DNA of 64,000 nt, taken from positions 1-64,000 of the forward strand of contig NZ_JAGIYQ010000004.1 of assembly GCF_017814275.1 (NCBI RefSeq). Reading direction: 5' to 3'. Positions 11,760-22,555 of this stretch are shown here, piece by piece (the stretch's first letter is position 1; every line of letters starts with the position of its first letter). The position numbers were made by a program, and so were the translations under genes. The notes below the pieces were generated by a model that saw only the letters and a program-made list of their open reading frames with translations, made no database searches and was not told the origin of the DNA. This DNA is from Gottfriedia endophytica (GTDB lineage Bacteria; Bacillota; Bacilli; Bacillales; Bacillaceae_G).

Positions 11760-12560
11760 TTGAAGAATAAAAAGTTTAAACCACTTTTTACTGTTCTTTT
11801 ATTAGTTCTAGTATTAGCATTGGCTGGATGTTCATCACAAACAAGTTCATCGCAAATCGTTCATCCGGTTGGTCCAAATAGCCCAGGAATTTGGACACAC
11901 TATTTTGTTTATCCTCTTTCTTGGTTTATCAAACAGGTTGCAAGTATCTGCGGTGGAAATTATGGATTGTCAATTATTATTGTGACAATACTAATTCGTT
12001 TAGCGCTTTTACCTCTAATGATTAAGCAGATTAGAAGTACTAAAGCAATGCAAGCAATTCAACCTGAAATGATGAAATTAAAAGAAAAGTATTCTTCAAA
12101 AGATCAGAATACTATGAAGAAATTAAATGAAGAGACAATGAAGTTATACCAACAACATGGTGTAAATCCATTATCGGGTTGTTTACCACTCTTCATTCAA
12201 ATGCCGATCTTAATGGCTTTTTATTCAGCAATTAGAGGAACAGAAGAGATTTTCCATAATTCGTTTTTATGGTTTAAACTTGGAGAACATGATCCTTATT
12301 ATATTCTTCCGGTATTAGCTGGTATAACAACATTCTTATCTCAAAAAGCATCAATGGCAAACAATCCTGCTACAGGACCAGCTGCTCAACAAATGAAAAT
12401 AATGTTATATATCATGCCAGTTATGATTATGTTTTTCGCAACCAACTTACCAGCAGCATTAGCACTTTATTGGGTAGTTGGTAACGTATTTATGATTGTT
12501 CAAACAATGGCAATTAAAATTCCTGATGCTAAGCATAATGTAGGAGGGGCCAGTAAGTGA
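11760..12560 (+). CDS. yidC: Membrane protein insertase YidC (SpoIIIJ type)
   Basis: 266-residue Oxa1/YidC insertase. The start is TTG, 8 bases after AAAGGAGGG. A lipoprotein signal peptide ends in LVLALAGC (lipobox, Cys about 24). About five membrane segments follow. The basic cytoplasmic hairpin [20 protein letters not shown] and the [20 protein letters not shown] segment are family hallmarks. It lies between rnpA and jag, the location of spoIIIJ in B. subtilis, where it is needed for sigma-G activation; that role is inferred from position. It overlaps jag by 4 bases. Confidence 0.95.
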   Translation: MKNKKFKPLFTVLLLVLVLALAGCSSQTSSSQIVHPVGPNSPGIWTHYFVYPLSWFIKQVASICGGNYGLSIIIVTILIRLALLPLMIKQIRSTKAMQAIQPEMMKLKEKYSSKDQNTMKKLNEETMKLYQQHGVNPLSGCLPLFIQMPILMAFYSAIRGTEEIFHNSFLWFKLGEHDPYYILPVLAGITTFLSQKASMANNPATGPAAQQMKIMLYIMPVMIMFFATNLPAALALYWVVGNVFMIVQTMAIKIPDAKHNVGGASK

Positions 12561-13183
12561 GAGAAGTAACTGCTAAAGGTAACACAATTGAACAAGCAGT
12601 TGATTATGCACTTCAGCAACTTAGTACAACAAAAGATGAAGTAGATATCGTTATTGTGGAAGAGGCTAAAAAAGGTTTTTTAGGTCTTTTTGGAGCAAAA
12701 CCAGCGATTGTTACAGTTACTAGAAAAGAAACTGTAATGGAGAAAACAATTAAATATCTATCAAATATCGTAAAAGCTTTAGATGAATCTGCTCAAATAG
12801 AAGTAAAAGAAACAGATAAATCTTTGTATTTTACAATTAAAGGAAATAAAGTTGCTCTGATTATTGGTAAAAGAGGAGCAACGCTGAACTCTTTACAATT
12901 TCTAACTCAAACTTTTATCAATCGACTTTCAAAACAATTAATACACATTGTAGTTGACGCAGAAAATTATCGTCAAAAACGAAAAGAATCCTTAGAGATA
13001 CTTGCGATAAAAGTTTCAAAGACAGTTGGACGTACAAAGAAAGCTGTTTCGTTAGAACCGATGCCTTCCTTTGAACGAAAAATTGTTCATAATGCCTTAA
13101 CAAAAGTACCTAATATTATAACAAAGTCAGTAGGGGAAGATCCGTACAGACAACTTGTTGTTAGTTACAATTCAACCAACTAA
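12557..13183 (+). CDS. jag: RNA-binding protein Jag (KhpB)
   Basis: 208 residues with three parts: an N-terminal Jag domain ([19 protein letters not shown], 1-50), a KH domain with [17 protein letters not shown], and a C-terminal R3H domain ending [10 protein letters not shown]. It is a single-strand RNA-binding protein linked to cell elongation and sporulation. The GTG start overlaps the yidC stop as GTGA, preceded by TAGGAGGGG, which implies translational coupling. Confidence 0.95.
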   Translation: MREVTAKGNTIEQAVDYALQQLSTTKDEVDIVIVEEAKKGFLGLFGAKPAIVTVTRKETVMEKTIKYLSNIVKALDESAQIEVKETDKSLYFTIKGNKVALIIGKRGATLNSLQFLTQTFINRLSKQLIHIVVDAENYRQKRKESLEILAIKVSKTVGRTKKAVSLEPMPSFERKIVHNALTKVPNIITKSVGEDPYRQLVVSYNSTN

Positions 13184-13205
13184 GTCATTCTTAGTTGGTT
13201 TTTCT
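13174..13205 (+). terminator. Terminator after jag
   Basis: Arms AACCAACTAA and TTAGTTGGTT with a 7-base loop and a T-run. The 5' arm overlaps the last codons of jag. Confidence 0.85.
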
Positions 13206-13284
13206 TTTATATTTCTGAAATATGAAGTAGATGATACGAGCCATTTTAGTTTACTGAGAATTAATAGAGGTTATAATAAAAACG

Positions 13285-13352
13285 TTCAATTCTAAATATC
13301 TTTGTGCTATGCTATAAGTTTAGAAGTAGCATACTGCTGTGAATGCAGTATG
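13285..13352 (+). promoter_or_regulatory. Putative mnmE promoter and leader hairpin
   Basis: TTCAAT (13285-13290), a 17-base spacer and TATGCT (13308-13313) form a modest promoter. Shortly after it, CATACTGC (13330-13337) and GCAGTATG (13345-13352) form a perfect 8-bp hairpin without a T-run. The hairpin ends about 17 bases before the mnmE start, close to the AGAGGTGAT ribosome site, so it could affect translation or mRNA stability. Confidence 0.45.
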
Positions 13353-13369
13353 GTAGAGGTGATAATATT

Positions 13370-14746
13370 ATGGAATATGATACTATTGCAGCAATATCAA
13401 CGCCTAAAGGAGAAGGGGCAATTGCAATTGTTCGCTTAAGCGGTGATCAAGCTGTTCAAATAGCTAATAAATTATTTAAAGAAAAGGACCTGGAAAAGGT
13501 TGATTCACATACAATTCATTATGGTCATTTAATCGATCCAGCTTCTAATCAAACAATAGAAGAAGTAATGATTTCAGTTTTAAGAGCACCAAAAACATTT
13601 ACCCGTGAAGATGTTGTTGAAATTAACTGTCACGGTGGTATTTTTTCCGTAAATAAAGTATTAGAGTTAGTTTTATCTCAAGGTGTTAGACTTGCTGAAC
13701 CTGGTGAGTTCACAAAACGAGCGTTTTTGAATGGTCGAATTGATTTGTCTCAAGCAGAAGCTGTAATGGATTTAATCCGTGCGAAAACTGATCGTGCAAT
13801 GGCGGTTGCAATGAATCAAGTTGAAGGTAGACTTTCAAAATTAATTCAAACATTGAGACAACAATTACTGGAAATTCTTGCACATATTGAAGTGAATATA
13901 GATTACCCTGAATACGATGATGTTGAAGAAATGACGAACAATATGCTGATTCCTAAAGCGCAAAATGTCTTAGTCGAAATCCAAAAACTTCTTGAAACAT
14001 CGAAGCAAGGGAAAATTTTACGTGAAGGACTTGCTACTGTTATTATTGGTCGCCCTAATGTTGGTAAGTCATCACTTCTTAATACGTTAGTACAGGAAAG
14101 TAAAGCAATTGTAACAGATATACCTGGTACTACTCGAGATGTAATTGAAGAGTATGTTAACGTTAGAGGAGTTCCGCTTCGCTTAATCGATACAGCAGGG
14201 ATTCGTGAAACAAAAGATGTTGTAGAAGCGATTGGAGTTGAACGTTCTAAAAAGGTACTTGGTTTAGCGGATCTTGTCTTATTTGTTTTAAATTATAATG
14301 AACCTTTAACAGAAGAGGATCGTGTTCTTTATGAACAAATGGAAAATAAGGATATAATTGTTATTATAAATAAGACTGACTTAGAACAAAGATTAGATAT
14401 CGAAGACGTCAAGCAATTAGTAAAGAATTCAACGATTGTTTCAACCTCTTTGAAAGAAGAAAAAGGAGTCGACGAATTAGAGGCTGCGATTGCTAACTTA
14501 TATTTTAAAGGCCAAATCGAAGCTCAGGATTTAACCTATTTATCTAATGCAAGACATATCGGATTACTAAAACAATCTGAGCAAACAATTAAAGACGCTA
14601 TTAGTGCGATCGAAATGCAAATGCCAGTTGACTTAGTTCAAATTGATTTAACAAGAACATGGGAATTATTAGGTGAGATTGTCGGAGATTCAGTTCAGGA
14701 AAGCCTGATTGATCAATTATTTTCTCAGTTTTGTTTAGGAAAATAA
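13370..14746 (+). CDS. mnmE: tRNA modification GTPase MnmE
   Basis: 458-residue GTPase that works with MnmG to modify U34 of certain tRNAs. The N-terminal dimerisation domain opens [20 protein letters not shown]. The G domain has GRPNVGKS (227-234), DIPGTTRD (250-257), DTAGIRET and NKTD, and the protein ends in the conserved CLGK used in catalysis. The start at 13370 follows AGAGGTGAT and matches known MnmE N-termini; the 9-codon upstream extension has no support. It is followed directly by mnmG. Confidence 0.96.
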   Translation: MEYDTIAAISTPKGEGAIAIVRLSGDQAVQIANKLFKEKDLEKVDSHTIHYGHLIDPASNQTIEEVMISVLRAPKTFTREDVVEINCHGGIFSVNKVLELVLSQGVRLAEPGEFTKRAFLNGRIDLSQAEAVMDLIRAKTDRAMAVAMNQVEGRLSKLIQTLRQQLLEILAHIEVNIDYPEYDDVEEMTNNMLIPKAQNVLVEIQKLLETSKQGKILREGLATVIIGRPNVGKSSLLNTLVQESKAIVTDIPGTTRDVIEEYVNVRGVPLRLIDTAGIRETKDVVEAIGVERSKKVLGLADLVLFVLNYNEPLTEEDRVLYEQMENKDIIVIINKTDLEQRLDIEDVKQLVKNSTIVSTSLKEEKGVDELEAAIANLYFKGQIEAQDLTYLSNARHIGLLKQSEQTIKDAISAIEMQMPVDLVQIDLTRTWELLGEIVGDSVQESLIDQLFSQFCLGK

Positions 14747-14766
14747 GGAGTAGGAGGTAAGAAATT

Positions 14767-16656
14767 ATGGGATTTGAAGCTGGAAACTATGATGTTATCG
14801 TAGTTGGTGCTGGTCATGCTGGTGTTGAAGCCGGTTTAGCTTCTGCAAGAATGGGTGCCAACACTTTAATGCTAACAATAAACCTAGATATGGTTGCATT
14901 CATGCCATGTAATCCTTCAGTAGGAGGTCCGGCAAAGGGAATCGTTGTGCGTGAAATTGATGCCATTGGCGGTGAAATGGGTAAAAACATTGATAAAACA
15001 CATATCCAAATGAGAATGTTAAATACAGGTAAAGGACCTGCAGTGCGTGCTTTACGTGCTCAAGCCGATAAGTTTTTATATCAACATGAAATGAAAAAAA
15101 CAATTGAAGAAACACCTAATTTAACGTTGAAACAAGGGTTAGTTGAACGTTTAATTATTGAAGATGGAGAATGTAAAGGCGTTATTACAATGACTGGCGC
15201 AATTTATCGTTCTACAACAGTTGTTATTACTACAGGTACTTTCCTTCGTGGCGAGATTATTGTCGGTGAATTGAAATATTCGAGCGGGCCAAACAATCAA
15301 CAGCCTTCAATTAAATTATCAGAGCATTTAGAAGAACTAGGATTAGAATTAGTCCGCTTTAAAACTGGTACACCGCCTCGTGTAAATAGTTTAACAATTG
15401 ATTACTCAAAAACAGAGATTCAACCTGGTGACGATCAACCACGTGCGTTCTCTTTTGAAACAAAAGAATTTAATATGGATCAAATCCCATGTTGGTTAAC
15501 GTACACAAGTGAACGTACTCATCAAATTATTGATCAAAACTTGCATAGATCACCTATGTATTCCGGAATGATCAAAGGAACAGGTCCTAGATATTGTCCA
15601 TCGATTGAAGATAAAGTTGTACGTTTCAATGATAAACCACGTCATCAAATTTTCTTAGAGCCAGAAGGAAGAAATACACAAGAGGTCTATGTACAAGGTC
15701 TTTCAACAAGCCTTCCAGAAGATGTACAAGAAGAAATGTTAAAAACTTTACCTGGTTTAGAAAATGTTCAAATGATGAGAACTGGCTATGCGATCGAATA
15801 TGATGCAATCGTACCAACTCAGCTTTGGCCAACTCTAGAAACAAAAGTAGTAAAAAATTTATATACAGCGGGCCAAATTAATGGAACGTCTGGATATGAA
15901 GAAGCAGCTGGACAAGGCCTAATGGCTGGAATTAATGCAGCATGCCGAGCAATCGATAAAGAAGAAGTTATTTTAGATCGTTCTGATGCGTACATTGGTG
16001 TTCTGATTGACGATTTAGTAACAAAAGGAACAAATGAACCTTATCGTTTGTTAACTTCAAGAGCAGAGTATCGTTTATTACTGCGTCATGATAATGCAGA
16101 CTTAAGATTAACAGCATTAGGGCATAAAATCGGACTCATTACAGATGATCGATATAACGCATTTTTAGAAAAGAAGAAACGAATTGAAGAAGAAATCGAG
16201 CGTTTAAAACAAACAATTATTAAACCAACAAGTGAAGTGCAAGAATTAATTGCTTCGGTTGGTGGAAGTGAATTAAAGGATGGAATTCGTGGAGCAGATC
16301 TTCTAAGACGTCCTGAAATGAATTATGGTCATATAAAACAAATTATCCCGTCAGAGATTGCTCTATCTGATGAAATAGAAGAACAAGTGGAGATTCAAAT
16401 CAAATATGAAGGATATATTGAAAAATCACTTCAGCAAGTTGAACGTATGAAAAAAATGGATTCTAAGAAGATCCCTGAAAATATTGATTATCAAGCGATT
16501 TCAGGTATTGCTTCAGAAGCAAGACAAAAACTAGAACAAGTTAGACCTCTGTCTGTTGGTCAGGCTTCTAGGATATCTGGAGTTAATCCTGCGGATATTT
16601 CTATTTTACTTGTTTATTTAGAACAAGGAAAAATTGCAAAAATATCGAATGAATAA
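14767..16656 (+). CDS. mnmG: tRNA modification enzyme MnmG (GidA)
   Basis: 629-residue FAD protein, partner of MnmE in forming cmnm5U34. The Rossmann motif [12 protein letters not shown] starts near residue 12. The family blocks [20 protein letters not shown], and the second nucleotide motif [19 protein letters not shown] are all present. The C-terminus ([19 protein letters not shown]) binds MnmE. It lies 20 bases after mnmE with AGGAGGT in the gap, so it is one operon with mnmE and rsmG. Confidence 0.96.
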   Translation: MGFEAGNYDVIVVGAGHAGVEAGLASARMGANTLMLTINLDMVAFMPCNPSVGGPAKGIVVREIDAIGGEMGKNIDKTHIQMRMLNTGKGPAVRALRAQADKFLYQHEMKKTIEETPNLTLKQGLVERLIIEDGECKGVITMTGAIYRSTTVVITTGTFLRGEIIVGELKYSSGPNNQQPSIKLSEHLEELGLELVRFKTGTPPRVNSLTIDYSKTEIQPGDDQPRAFSFETKEFNMDQIPCWLTYTSERTHQIIDQNLHRSPMYSGMIKGTGPRYCPSIEDKVVRFNDKPRHQIFLEPEGRNTQEVYVQGLSTSLPEDVQEEMLKTLPGLENVQMMRTGYAIEYDAIVPTQLWPTLETKVVKNLYTAGQINGTSGYEEAAGQGLMAGINAACRAIDKEEVILDRSDAYIGVLIDDLVTKGTNEPYRLLTSRAEYRLLLRHDNADLRLTALGHKIGLITDDRYNAFLEKKKRIEEEIERLKQTIIKPTSEVQELIASVGGSELKDGIRGADLLRRPEMNYGHIKQIIPSEIALSDEIEEQVEIQIKYEGYIEKSLQQVERMKKMDSKKIPENIDYQAISGIASEARQKLEQVRPLSVGQASRISGVNPADISILLVYLEQGKIAKISNE

Positions 16657-16673
16657 AGATAGGGGAAAAAATT

Positions 16674-17393
16674 GTGAATAAACAGCAATTTGTAGATGCT
16701 CTAAAAGAAAAAGGAATTCTACTGACTGATCAACAATTAAATCAATTTGACTTATATTATAAACTTTTAGTTGAGTGGAATGAAAAAATGAATCTGACTG
16801 CAATTACCGATGAAGAAGATGTGTATTTAAAGCATTTTTACGATTCAATTTCAGCGGCATTTTACTTTGATTTCGATCGAGATCTAACAGTTTGTGACGT
16901 TGGTGCAGGAGCAGGTTTCCCTTCATTACCATTAAAAATATGTTTCCCGTCAATTAAAGTAACTATTGTTGATTCATTGCAAAAACGTATTACATTTTTG
17001 AATCATTTAGCAACGAAGCTAGGTTTAGAGAATGTGGCGTTTTATCATGATCGAGCTGAAACCTTTGCTAAAAAGGTTGGCATGAGAGAGAATTTTGATG
17101 TTGTTACTGCTAGAGCGGTTGCTAGGATGTCTGTTTTAAGTGAACTGTGTATGCCTTTAGTAAAAGTCGGAGGAAACTTCGTTGCACTAAAGGGTGCTGC
17201 TGGACAGGAAGAATTGGAAAAAGCTAACTTTGCTGTAAACAGTTTAGGTGGTAAAGTTGCCGAAGTTAATCATTTCTTACTACCAGAAGAAAACAGTGAT
17301 CGTAATATTGTAATTATTAACAAAATAAGAAAAACACCAAATAAATATCCAAGAAAACCTGGATTACCAAATAAAGAACCACTCGAGCAATAG
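16674..17393 (+). CDS. rsmG: 16S rRNA (guanine-N7) methyltransferase RsmG
   Basis: 239-residue class I SAM methyltransferase acting on G527 (E. coli numbering) of 16S rRNA. The SAM motif is [15 protein letters not shown], followed by [13 protein letters not shown] and the ARAVARM block. The GTG start follows AGGGG. It is the third gene of the mnmE-mnmG-rsmG unit; loss of this enzyme gives low-level streptomycin resistance in other bacteria. Confidence 0.95.
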   Translation: MNKQQFVDALKEKGILLTDQQLNQFDLYYKLLVEWNEKMNLTAITDEEDVYLKHFYDSISAAFYFDFDRDLTVCDVGAGAGFPSLPLKICFPSIKVTIVDSLQKRITFLNHLATKLGLENVAFYHDRAETFAKKVGMRENFDVVTARAVARMSVLSELCMPLVKVGGNFVALKGAAGQEELEKANFAVNSLGGKVAEVNHFLLPEENSDRNIVIINKIRKTPNKYPRKPGLPNKEPLEQ

Positions 17394-17531
17394 GTAAAAT
17401 TACTCAAAGTATTTTTAATAGGCATAATTAATAACTAACTAATTATGTCTATTAAATTTAATGTTATATGATAAATAAAGTAGTTTTATAGATAGGTAAT
17501 ATAAAATAGTAGTGGTTGAGTGTTTGAAGAG

Positions 17532-17547
17532 TGTTTCACGTGAAACA
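17532..17547. other. parS site 1
   Basis: Exact palindrome TGTTTCACGTGAAACA, the Spo0J/ParB binding consensus, in the rsmG-noc gap. Two further exact copies lie in the window, one inside spo0J and one inside walK. Confidence 0.95.
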
Positions 17548-17597
17548 TTCTTTCATCTTTTATTTTGTGTTTGAAATCGAAAAGGGTGGGGGATACA

Positions 17598-18437
17598 GTG
17601 AAGAATACGTTGTCACGTCTTTTAGGTTTATCAGAGAAGGAGCATTTGGAAGATGAGGTTGTAAAGGAAGAAATAAAACAGATCCCTATTCGTGAAATTG
17701 TGCCAAATCGTTATCAGCCTAGGACTTTTTTTGATGAAGATAAAATTAAAGAGTTAGCTTTAACAATTCGGACTCACGGAATTATTCAACCTATTGTTGT
17801 TAGAAAGTTTGAAGATAATCGATATGAAATTATTGCAGGAGAACGTCGTTTCCGTGCAGTTACTTCATTAGGTTGGGAAACCATCCCTGCTATTATTAAA
17901 AACTTTTCTGATACAGAAACTGCTTCGGTTGCTCTAATTGAAAATTTACAGCGTGAAGAATTATCTCCGATTGAAGAGGCAATTGCATACGAAAAATTAA
18001 TTACATTACATAATTTAACTCAAGAAGCATTAGCACAACGATTAGGCAAAGGGCAATCAACAGTAGCGAACAAAATGAGATTATTGAAGCTACCAGCAGA
18101 AATACAACAAGCTTTATTAGATAAGAGTATTACTGAACGTCATGCACGAGCACTTATACCTCTTAAACAACCAGAATTACAAATTAATATGTTAAATGAA
18201 ATTATTCAGAAACAATTAAATGTAAAACAAACAGAAGATCGTGTTGCTGATTTACTTACTGAGAAAAAGCCAAAAGGAAAGCCAAGGCGTAAAGCTGTGA
18301 GTAGAGATTTTCGGATTGCAATGAATACCATTCGTGAATCACTACAGATGGTTTCGAATGCTGGTATGGATATTAATAGTGAAGAAGAAGAACACGAAGA
18401 TTACTATCAAATCACTATTAAAATAGCTAAAAAATAA
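17598..18437 (+). CDS. noc: Nucleoid occlusion protein Noc
   Basis: 279-residue ParB-family CTP-dependent clamp that keeps the division septum off the nucleoid. The N-terminus [16 protein letters not shown] resembles the membrane-binding helix of Noc. The ParB core has [19 protein letters not shown] and [14 protein letters not shown], then the helix-turn-helix [20 protein letters not shown]. The GTG at 17598 is chosen because GGGTGGGGGA precedes it. Position directly after rsmG distinguishes Noc from the true ParB (spo0J) further on. No exact Noc-binding site was seen. Confidence 0.92.
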   Translation: MKNTLSRLLGLSEKEHLEDEVVKEEIKQIPIREIVPNRYQPRTFFDEDKIKELALTIRTHGIIQPIVVRKFEDNRYEIIAGERRFRAVTSLGWETIPAIIKNFSDTETASVALIENLQREELSPIEEAIAYEKLITLHNLTQEALAQRLGKGQSTVANKMRLLKLPAEIQQALLDKSITERHARALIPLKQPELQINMLNEIIQKQLNVKQTEDRVADLLTEKKPKGKPRRKAVSRDFRIAMNTIRESLQMVSNAGMDINSEEEEHEDYYQITIKIAKK

Positions 18438-18442
18438 CGATT

Positions 18443-18477
18443 AAAATCCACTTATTAATAGGTGGATTTTTTATTTT
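18443..18477 (+). terminator. Terminator after noc
   Basis: AAAATCCAC pairs with GTGGATTTT, followed by TTTTATTTT. Confidence 0.85.
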
Positions 18478-18630
18478 AACGCTCTATCGAGTAAAGCGAG
18501 CATTTCTACGTTCCAATTAACCTATCACTTTGTTAAAGGCTACTCTGAAAATAACATCTTAAAAGACAATCCTAATAAGATGATTCCTTATTTTTATGTG
18601 CCAAGGTGCGAATGTTTAATAGTATGGATG

Positions 18631-18860
18631 TCTCTTTTCTAAAAGATTGACGTTTTTGAGATTTGTAACTTTAAAGACAGAAGTTGATTGCAGTGGAAGG
18701 TGCGAGACTCCGGCTCCTGTGGGAATAGCGGGAAGGCTGAGACCCCGCAGGAGCAATAGCGACGAGGAGGCTCAGCTCACGCCCCACGGAAAGGGAGCAT
18801 CCTGGAGTTGTAATCAACTAACGCATTCTAAAATAACAACAAAGTTTGCGAAAGTAACAT
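18631..18860. repeat. GC-rich dispersed repeat, copy with core
   Basis: An AT-rich flank (TCTTTTCTAAAAGATTG onward) and a second flank (TCAACTAACGCATTCTAAAA, 18814-18833) enclose a GC-rich core (18669-18813). The core has strong internal dyads, for example GGCTCCTGTGGG against CCCCGCAGGAGC. The core is bracketed by TTGTAA at 18663-18668 and 18808-18813. I recognise core sequences of this kind as scattered non-coding repeats in many Bacillaceae, but know no agreed name. The same flanks recur at 32590-32671 without the core. The rest of 18478-19010 holds no gene; a short frame at 18647-18889 is repeat sequence, not protein. Confidence 0.8.
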
Positions 18861-19010
18861 TTTTTAGAAATATTAGCACTTTTAACTGATTTCTCGTAGT
18901 TTGGTAATAAAATTGAAATGTATTCTTTTTAAAACTTGGCCCTATTATGAATTGATTCATGATAAAATAAATTAAATAAACCGACTGAAGCGAGAGGAGT
19001 AGGTTACAAA

Positions 19011-19772
19011 GTGGCAAAGGTAATCTCGATAGCAAATCAAAAAGGTGGTGTAGGTAAAACAACCACTTCTGTTAATTTAGGAGCTTGTTTAGCTCATATA
19101 GGGAAGAAAGTATTATTAGTTGATATAGATCCACAGGGGAATGCAACAAGCGGAATGGGTGTTGAAAAAGCAGATGTAAATCAATGTGTTTATAATGTTC
19201 TTGTTGATGATGTTGATGTAAAACAAGTGATTATACCTACATCAGAAGAAAATTTTGATATTATTCCTGCAACAATTCAGTTAGCTGGTGCAGAAATTGA
19301 GTTAGTTCCAACTATTTCGAGAGAGGTACGTCTAAAACGTGCGCTTGATACGATCAAAAATCAATATGATTATATATTAATTGATTGTCCACCTTCATTG
19401 GGATTATTAACCTTAAACTCATTAACAGCCTCAGATTCTATTATTATCCCTGTACAGTGTGAATACTATGCACTAGAGGGATTAAGCCAGCTTTTAAGTA
19501 CGGTACGATTAGTGCAAAAGCATTTAAATAAAAATTTGGCTATTGAGGGCGTATTATTAACAATGCTCGATGCTAGAACAAATTTAGGTTTGCAAGTAAT
19601 CGAAGAAGTGAAAAAATATTTTCAAGACCGAGTATATAAATCAATCATTCCTAGAAATGTACGCTTAAGTGAGGCTCCTAGTCATGGTAAGCCGATCATT
19701 ACCTATGATCCAAAATCGAGAGGTGCAGAAGTTTACTTAGAATTAGCAAAGGAAGTGATTGCAAATGGCTAA
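19011..19772 (+). CDS. soj: Chromosome-partitioning ATPase Soj (ParA)
   Basis: 253-residue deviant-Walker ATPase. KGGVGKTTTSVNLGA (11-25) holds the signature lysine, followed by LLVDIDPQGNATSGMG and LIDCPPSLGLLTLNSL. It acts with Spo0J on DNA-bound dimer formation and also regulates DnaA. GTG start after GAGAGGAGTAGG. It overlaps the start of spo0J by 8 bases, so the two are translated together. Confidence 0.95.
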   Translation: MAKVISIANQKGGVGKTTTSVNLGACLAHIGKKVLLVDIDPQGNATSGMGVEKADVNQCVYNVLVDDVDVKQVIIPTSEENFDIIPATIQLAGAEIELVPTISREVRLKRALDTIKNQYDYILIDCPPSLGLLTLNSLTASDSIIIPVQCEYYALEGLSQLLSTVRLVQKHLNKNLAIEGVLLTMLDARTNLGLQVIEEVKKYFQDRVYKSIIPRNVRLSEAPSHGKPIITYDPKSRGAEVYLELAKEVIANG

Positions 19773-20607
19773 AGGGTTAGGGAAAGGGATTGGTGCTTTT
19801 TTTCAGGATTTAGAAAGTCAAAGTACGGAAGAACTAGTCCAAGAAATATCACTAAAAGATTTAAGAGCAAACCCTTATCAACCTAGGAAAAACTTCGACG
19901 AAACAGCTTTGCGAGAGCTTACACAGTCGGTTATAGAGCATGGTATATTACAGCCGATTATTGCTAGAAAGAGTATTAAAGGTTATGATATCGTTGCAGG
20001 TGAAAGAAGGTATCGTGCTGCTAAAAATGCTGGATTAAAAACAGTACCTGTTATTGTTCGTGAATTAACTGACGAGAAAATGATGGAATTAGCAGTGCTT
20101 GAAAACTTGCAACGTGATGATTTAAGTCCTTTAGAAGAAGCAAAGGCGTATCAAACTTTAATTGAAGCATTATATGTTACCCAAGAGCAACTTGCTAAGA
20201 AATTAGGGAAAAGTCGCCCTCATATTGCAAACTTCTTACGCATTTTATCTTTACCTCAATCTGTACAACAACTAGTTGAAAATGGCTCCTTAACAATGGG
20301 GCACGGTAGAGCTTTATTAGGATTAAAAAAGAAACAGCTAATCGAGACAGTAGCACAAAAAGTCATTCAAAAAGATATGAGTGTACGTGAAGTTGAAAAT
20401 TTAGTAAATGAATTAAATAAAGATGTTTCACGTGAAACAAAAAGTGCGACTAAAAAGAAAAATATATACTTTGAAGAGTATGAAACAGTTTTGCAAGAAA
20501 AGTTAGGTACAGCGGTGAAAATTAAAACAACAAAAGATAAAGGTAAAATTGAAATTGAATTTTTTAATCAAGAAGATTTAAATCGTATTTTGTCACTTTT
20601 GAACTAA
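19765..20607 (+). CDS. spo0J: Chromosome-partitioning protein Spo0J (ParB)
   Basis: 280-residue CTP-dependent ParB clamp that loads at parS and recruits SMC. It starts MAKGLGKGIGAFF, the family N-terminus. The core carries NPYQPRKNFDE, IVAGERRYRAAKNAG and ENLQRDDLSPLEEAKAY, then the helix-turn-helix VTQEQLAKKLGKSRPHIANF. The ATG at 19765 is chosen over a TTG six bases upstream because it fits the GGAAGTGA spacing and the known start. An exact parS lies inside its own reading frame. Confidence 0.95.
   Translation: MAKGLGKGIGAFFQDLESQSTEELVQEISLKDLRANPYQPRKNFDETALRELTQSVIEHGILQPIIARKSIKGYDIVAGERRYRAAKNAGLKTVPVIVRELTDEKMMELAVLENLQRDDLSPLEEAKAYQTLIEALYVTQEQLAKKLGKSRPHIANFLRILSLPQSVQQLVENGSLTMGHGRALLGLKKKQLIETVAQKVIQKDMSVREVENLVNELNKDVSRETKSATKKKNIYFEEYETVLQEKLGTAVKIKTTKDKGKIEIEFFNQEDLNRILSLLN
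20424..20439. other. parS site 2, inside spo0J
   Basis: Exact TGTTTCACGTGAAACA within the spo0J coding sequence. A parS in spo0J is also known from B. subtilis. Confidence 0.95.
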
Positions 20608-20621
20608 TTGTTTATGATAAT

Positions 20622-20657
20622 AAAAAGGCTGTCCATGGATTATTTGGGCAGCCTTTG
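20622..20657 (-). terminator. Convergent terminator spo0J / yyaC
   Basis: AAAGGCTGTCC and GGGCAGCCTTT form the stem. The T-run is better on the minus strand (CTTTTTATT), so it mainly ends yyaC while also acting on spo0J. Confidence 0.75.
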
Positions 20658-20674
20658 CTGTTATCAAAAAATAG

Positions 20675-21256
20675 TTAGTTATTTTTTAGTAGTTCATTTT
20701 CAGTTTCTTTTATACCTTTTGCAATAAACTTGGCCATTTTCATTACAACGCTTAAACGTGTGTTTTGAAGAACTAAATAATCCATAAATCCACTAATGTT
20801 TACAACACCAGTAAGATGGATATGGCCAACTTCTGGAAGCTTTTTGTTTAATGCAGCTCCAGGTTTGACAGGTCCTTTTGCAATTCGAATACTACTAATG
20901 TTTTTCATCTTACCTAGGCAAGCATCAATGCCAACGATAAAGGGATTGGTATAATGAGATTGAATAAAGTCAAGCCGTTCTTGTAAATTTAATGCATGAA
21001 TTGGATCATCGAGAGTACCATAAAAGTGAAATCTTTTTAAATCACTTTCTTCTAAAAAGGTTCCTACAAGTGGTCCTAATGAATCCCCTGTTGAACGATC
21101 AGTTCCAATGCATACAAAAATAATATCATGTGTTATTGTACTAGGTAGTAATTTGCATAAATGCTGACTAAATCGAGTAAGTGAATCTACCTCGTGATGA
21201 AATACAGTTAAATCGTCTTGAAAAAGATTTTGAAAAGAAAAAGAAGAAAATTGCAT
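20675..21256 (-). CDS. yyaC: Sporulation protein YyaC
   Basis: 193-residue protein of the YyaC family, related in fold to the germination protease GPR. Conserved blocks are FVCIGTDRSTGDSLGPLVG (about 48-66), YGTLDDPIHALNL, VGIDACLG and KPGAALNKKLPEVG. Its biochemical function is unknown; in B. subtilis it belongs to the forespore sigma-F regulon. A sigma-F-like promoter lies 35-64 bases upstream. It is transcribed against its neighbours, between spo0J and an MscS channel gene. Confidence 0.9.
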   Translation of the reverse strand: MQFSSFSFQNLFQDDLTVFHHEVDSLTRFSQHLCKLLPSTITHDIIFVCIGTDRSTGDSLGPLVGTFLEESDLKRFHFYGTLDDPIHALNLQERLDFIQSHYTNPFIVGIDACLGKMKNISSIRIAKGPVKPGAALNKKLPEVGHIHLTGVVNISGFMDYLVLQNTRLSVVMKMAKFIAKGIKETENELLKNN

Positions 21257-21290
21257 AGAATCACCTACTTTTCTAGTTAAGGAATAGTAT

Positions 21291-21320
21291 CATTCTATGC
21301 ACTTTTCTATTAATTTATAC
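21291..21320 (-). promoter_or_regulatory. Sigma-F/G-type promoter of yyaC
   Basis: On the minus strand GTATA (21316-21320), 15 bases, then GCATAGAATG (21291-21300) fits the sigma-F pattern GYATA-N15-GGNNANAHTR with one deviation (C for the second G). Confidence 0.65.
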
Positions 21321-21399
21321 TGGTGAATCTATCTTTATATTAATTTGATTAGCCAAAAATATATTTTTATCATATAAAGTGAAAGGAAAGAATTCAAAA

Positions 21400-22269
21400 A
21401 TGAATATGAATATGATTAACGGAAAGGATATTCAAACATTCATTGATAAATATATCATTTCTGAAAATGAATGGAGTATATTATTATCCGCAACGATTCG
21501 AATTGCATTGATTATTATCGGTGCAATATTAGCGATAAAATATGGAAAAAAAGTAATTAGAAAAGTATTAAAAGTCCAGGTTCGTGGTCCTTTGCAGGTT
21601 TCTGAAAGACGCTCTTTGACTTTAGTGAAGTTATTGGAAAGTGTTTTAGTTTATGTAGTATTCTTTATCGCAGTTATTTCGATTTTGCCGATATTTCATG
21701 TTGAAATTAAAGGATTACTAGTTGGGGCAGGAGTAGGTGGAGTTGCACTTGGTTTTGGTGCACAAAGCTTAGTGAAAGATATTATTTCTGGCTTCTTTAT
21801 CTTATTTGAAGATCAATTTTCTGTAGGAGATTTTGTGAGAATACAAAACTTTGAAGGAACTGTAAAAGAAATCGGTTTAAGAACAACAAAAGTTCGCGCG
21901 TCTACAGGTGAACTGCATATTATCCAAAATGGATTAATAACCGAGGTTACGAATTTCTCACTAAACAATGCAATTGCGATTATTGACTTTAATATTACTT
22001 ATGAGGGTGACATTGAGCATGCCCAGCAAGTAATTGAAGCCCATTTAGAAACAATGCCTAAACAATACGAGGAAATGGTAGATACACCTAAATTTTTAGG
22101 AGTGCAAAATTTAGGTCCCGCAGGTGTGACACTTCGAATTACATCTGAAGTGAAACCAATGACTCAGTTTAAAATATCTAGAGCAATTCGTAAGGAAATT
22201 AAGGAAGTGTTGGAGGCAAATAACATAGAAATTTCCTTTCCAAAAATGGTATTATATAACCAACAATAA
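21400..22269 (+). CDS. MscS-family mechanosensitive channel
   Basis: 289 residues. Membrane segments lie near 25-45 and 70-95. The pore helix reads GLLVGAGVGGVALGFGAQSL and is followed by VKDIISGFFILFEDQFSVGDFVRI, the MscS signature. The C-terminal part is the usual beta and alpha/beta vestibule. Such channels release solutes on hypo-osmotic shock. The ATG at 21400 follows AAGGAAAG at a good distance; an in-frame GTG 21 bases upstream lacks a ribosome site. Two further in-frame ATGs follow, so the first residues (MNMNM) are uncertain. Confidence 0.85.
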   Translation: MNMNMINGKDIQTFIDKYIISENEWSILLSATIRIALIIIGAILAIKYGKKVIRKVLKVQVRGPLQVSERRSLTLVKLLESVLVYVVFFIAVISILPIFHVEIKGLLVGAGVGGVALGFGAQSLVKDIISGFFILFEDQFSVGDFVRIQNFEGTVKEIGLRTTKVRASTGELHIIQNGLITEVTNFSLNNAIAIIDFNITYEGDIEHAQQVIEAHLETMPKQYEEMVDTPKFLGVQNLGPAGVTLRITSEVKPMTQFKISRAIRKEIKEVLEANNIEISFPKMVLYNQQ

Positions 22270-22317
22270 TAAAAGAATACATGACCGTCATTCAGTTTAA
22301 GAAGAGAGAGGAATTGT

Positions 22318-22515
22318 ATGGAGAATAAGGAATTTAATTTAAACGATATCGTCCAAATGAAAAAAGCACATCCTTGTGGAGAGAATAAATGGAAAATTAT
22401 TCGAATGGGGATGGATATTAGGTTAAAATGTGAAGGCTGTGGACACAGCGTCTTAATTCCTCGCAGAGAGTTTGAAAGAAAAATGAAAAAAATTCTTGTT
22501 AAAGCAGAAGAATAA
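22318..22515 (+). CDS. DUF951 small protein (YyzM-like)
   Basis: 65-residue DUF951 protein. The conserved pattern DIVQMKKAHPCGENKWKIIR is followed by KCEGCGHSVLIPRREFE; HPCG with CEGCGH looks like a small metal-binding knuckle. Function is unknown. It sits between the MscS gene and ychF, its usual place in Bacilli, and ends in a strong terminator. Confidence 0.88.
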   Translation: MENKEFNLNDIVQMKKAHPCGENKWKIIRMGMDIRLKCEGCGHSVLIPRREFERKMKKILVKAEE

Positions 22516-22555
22516 AAGCGGATAAAATGCCTATTGAAATTCGTTTGAATTTATC

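Noticed and set aside
18647-18889. 80-codon plus-strand frame
   Set aside because: Made of the GC-rich dispersed repeat; no ribosome site and no protein-like pattern.
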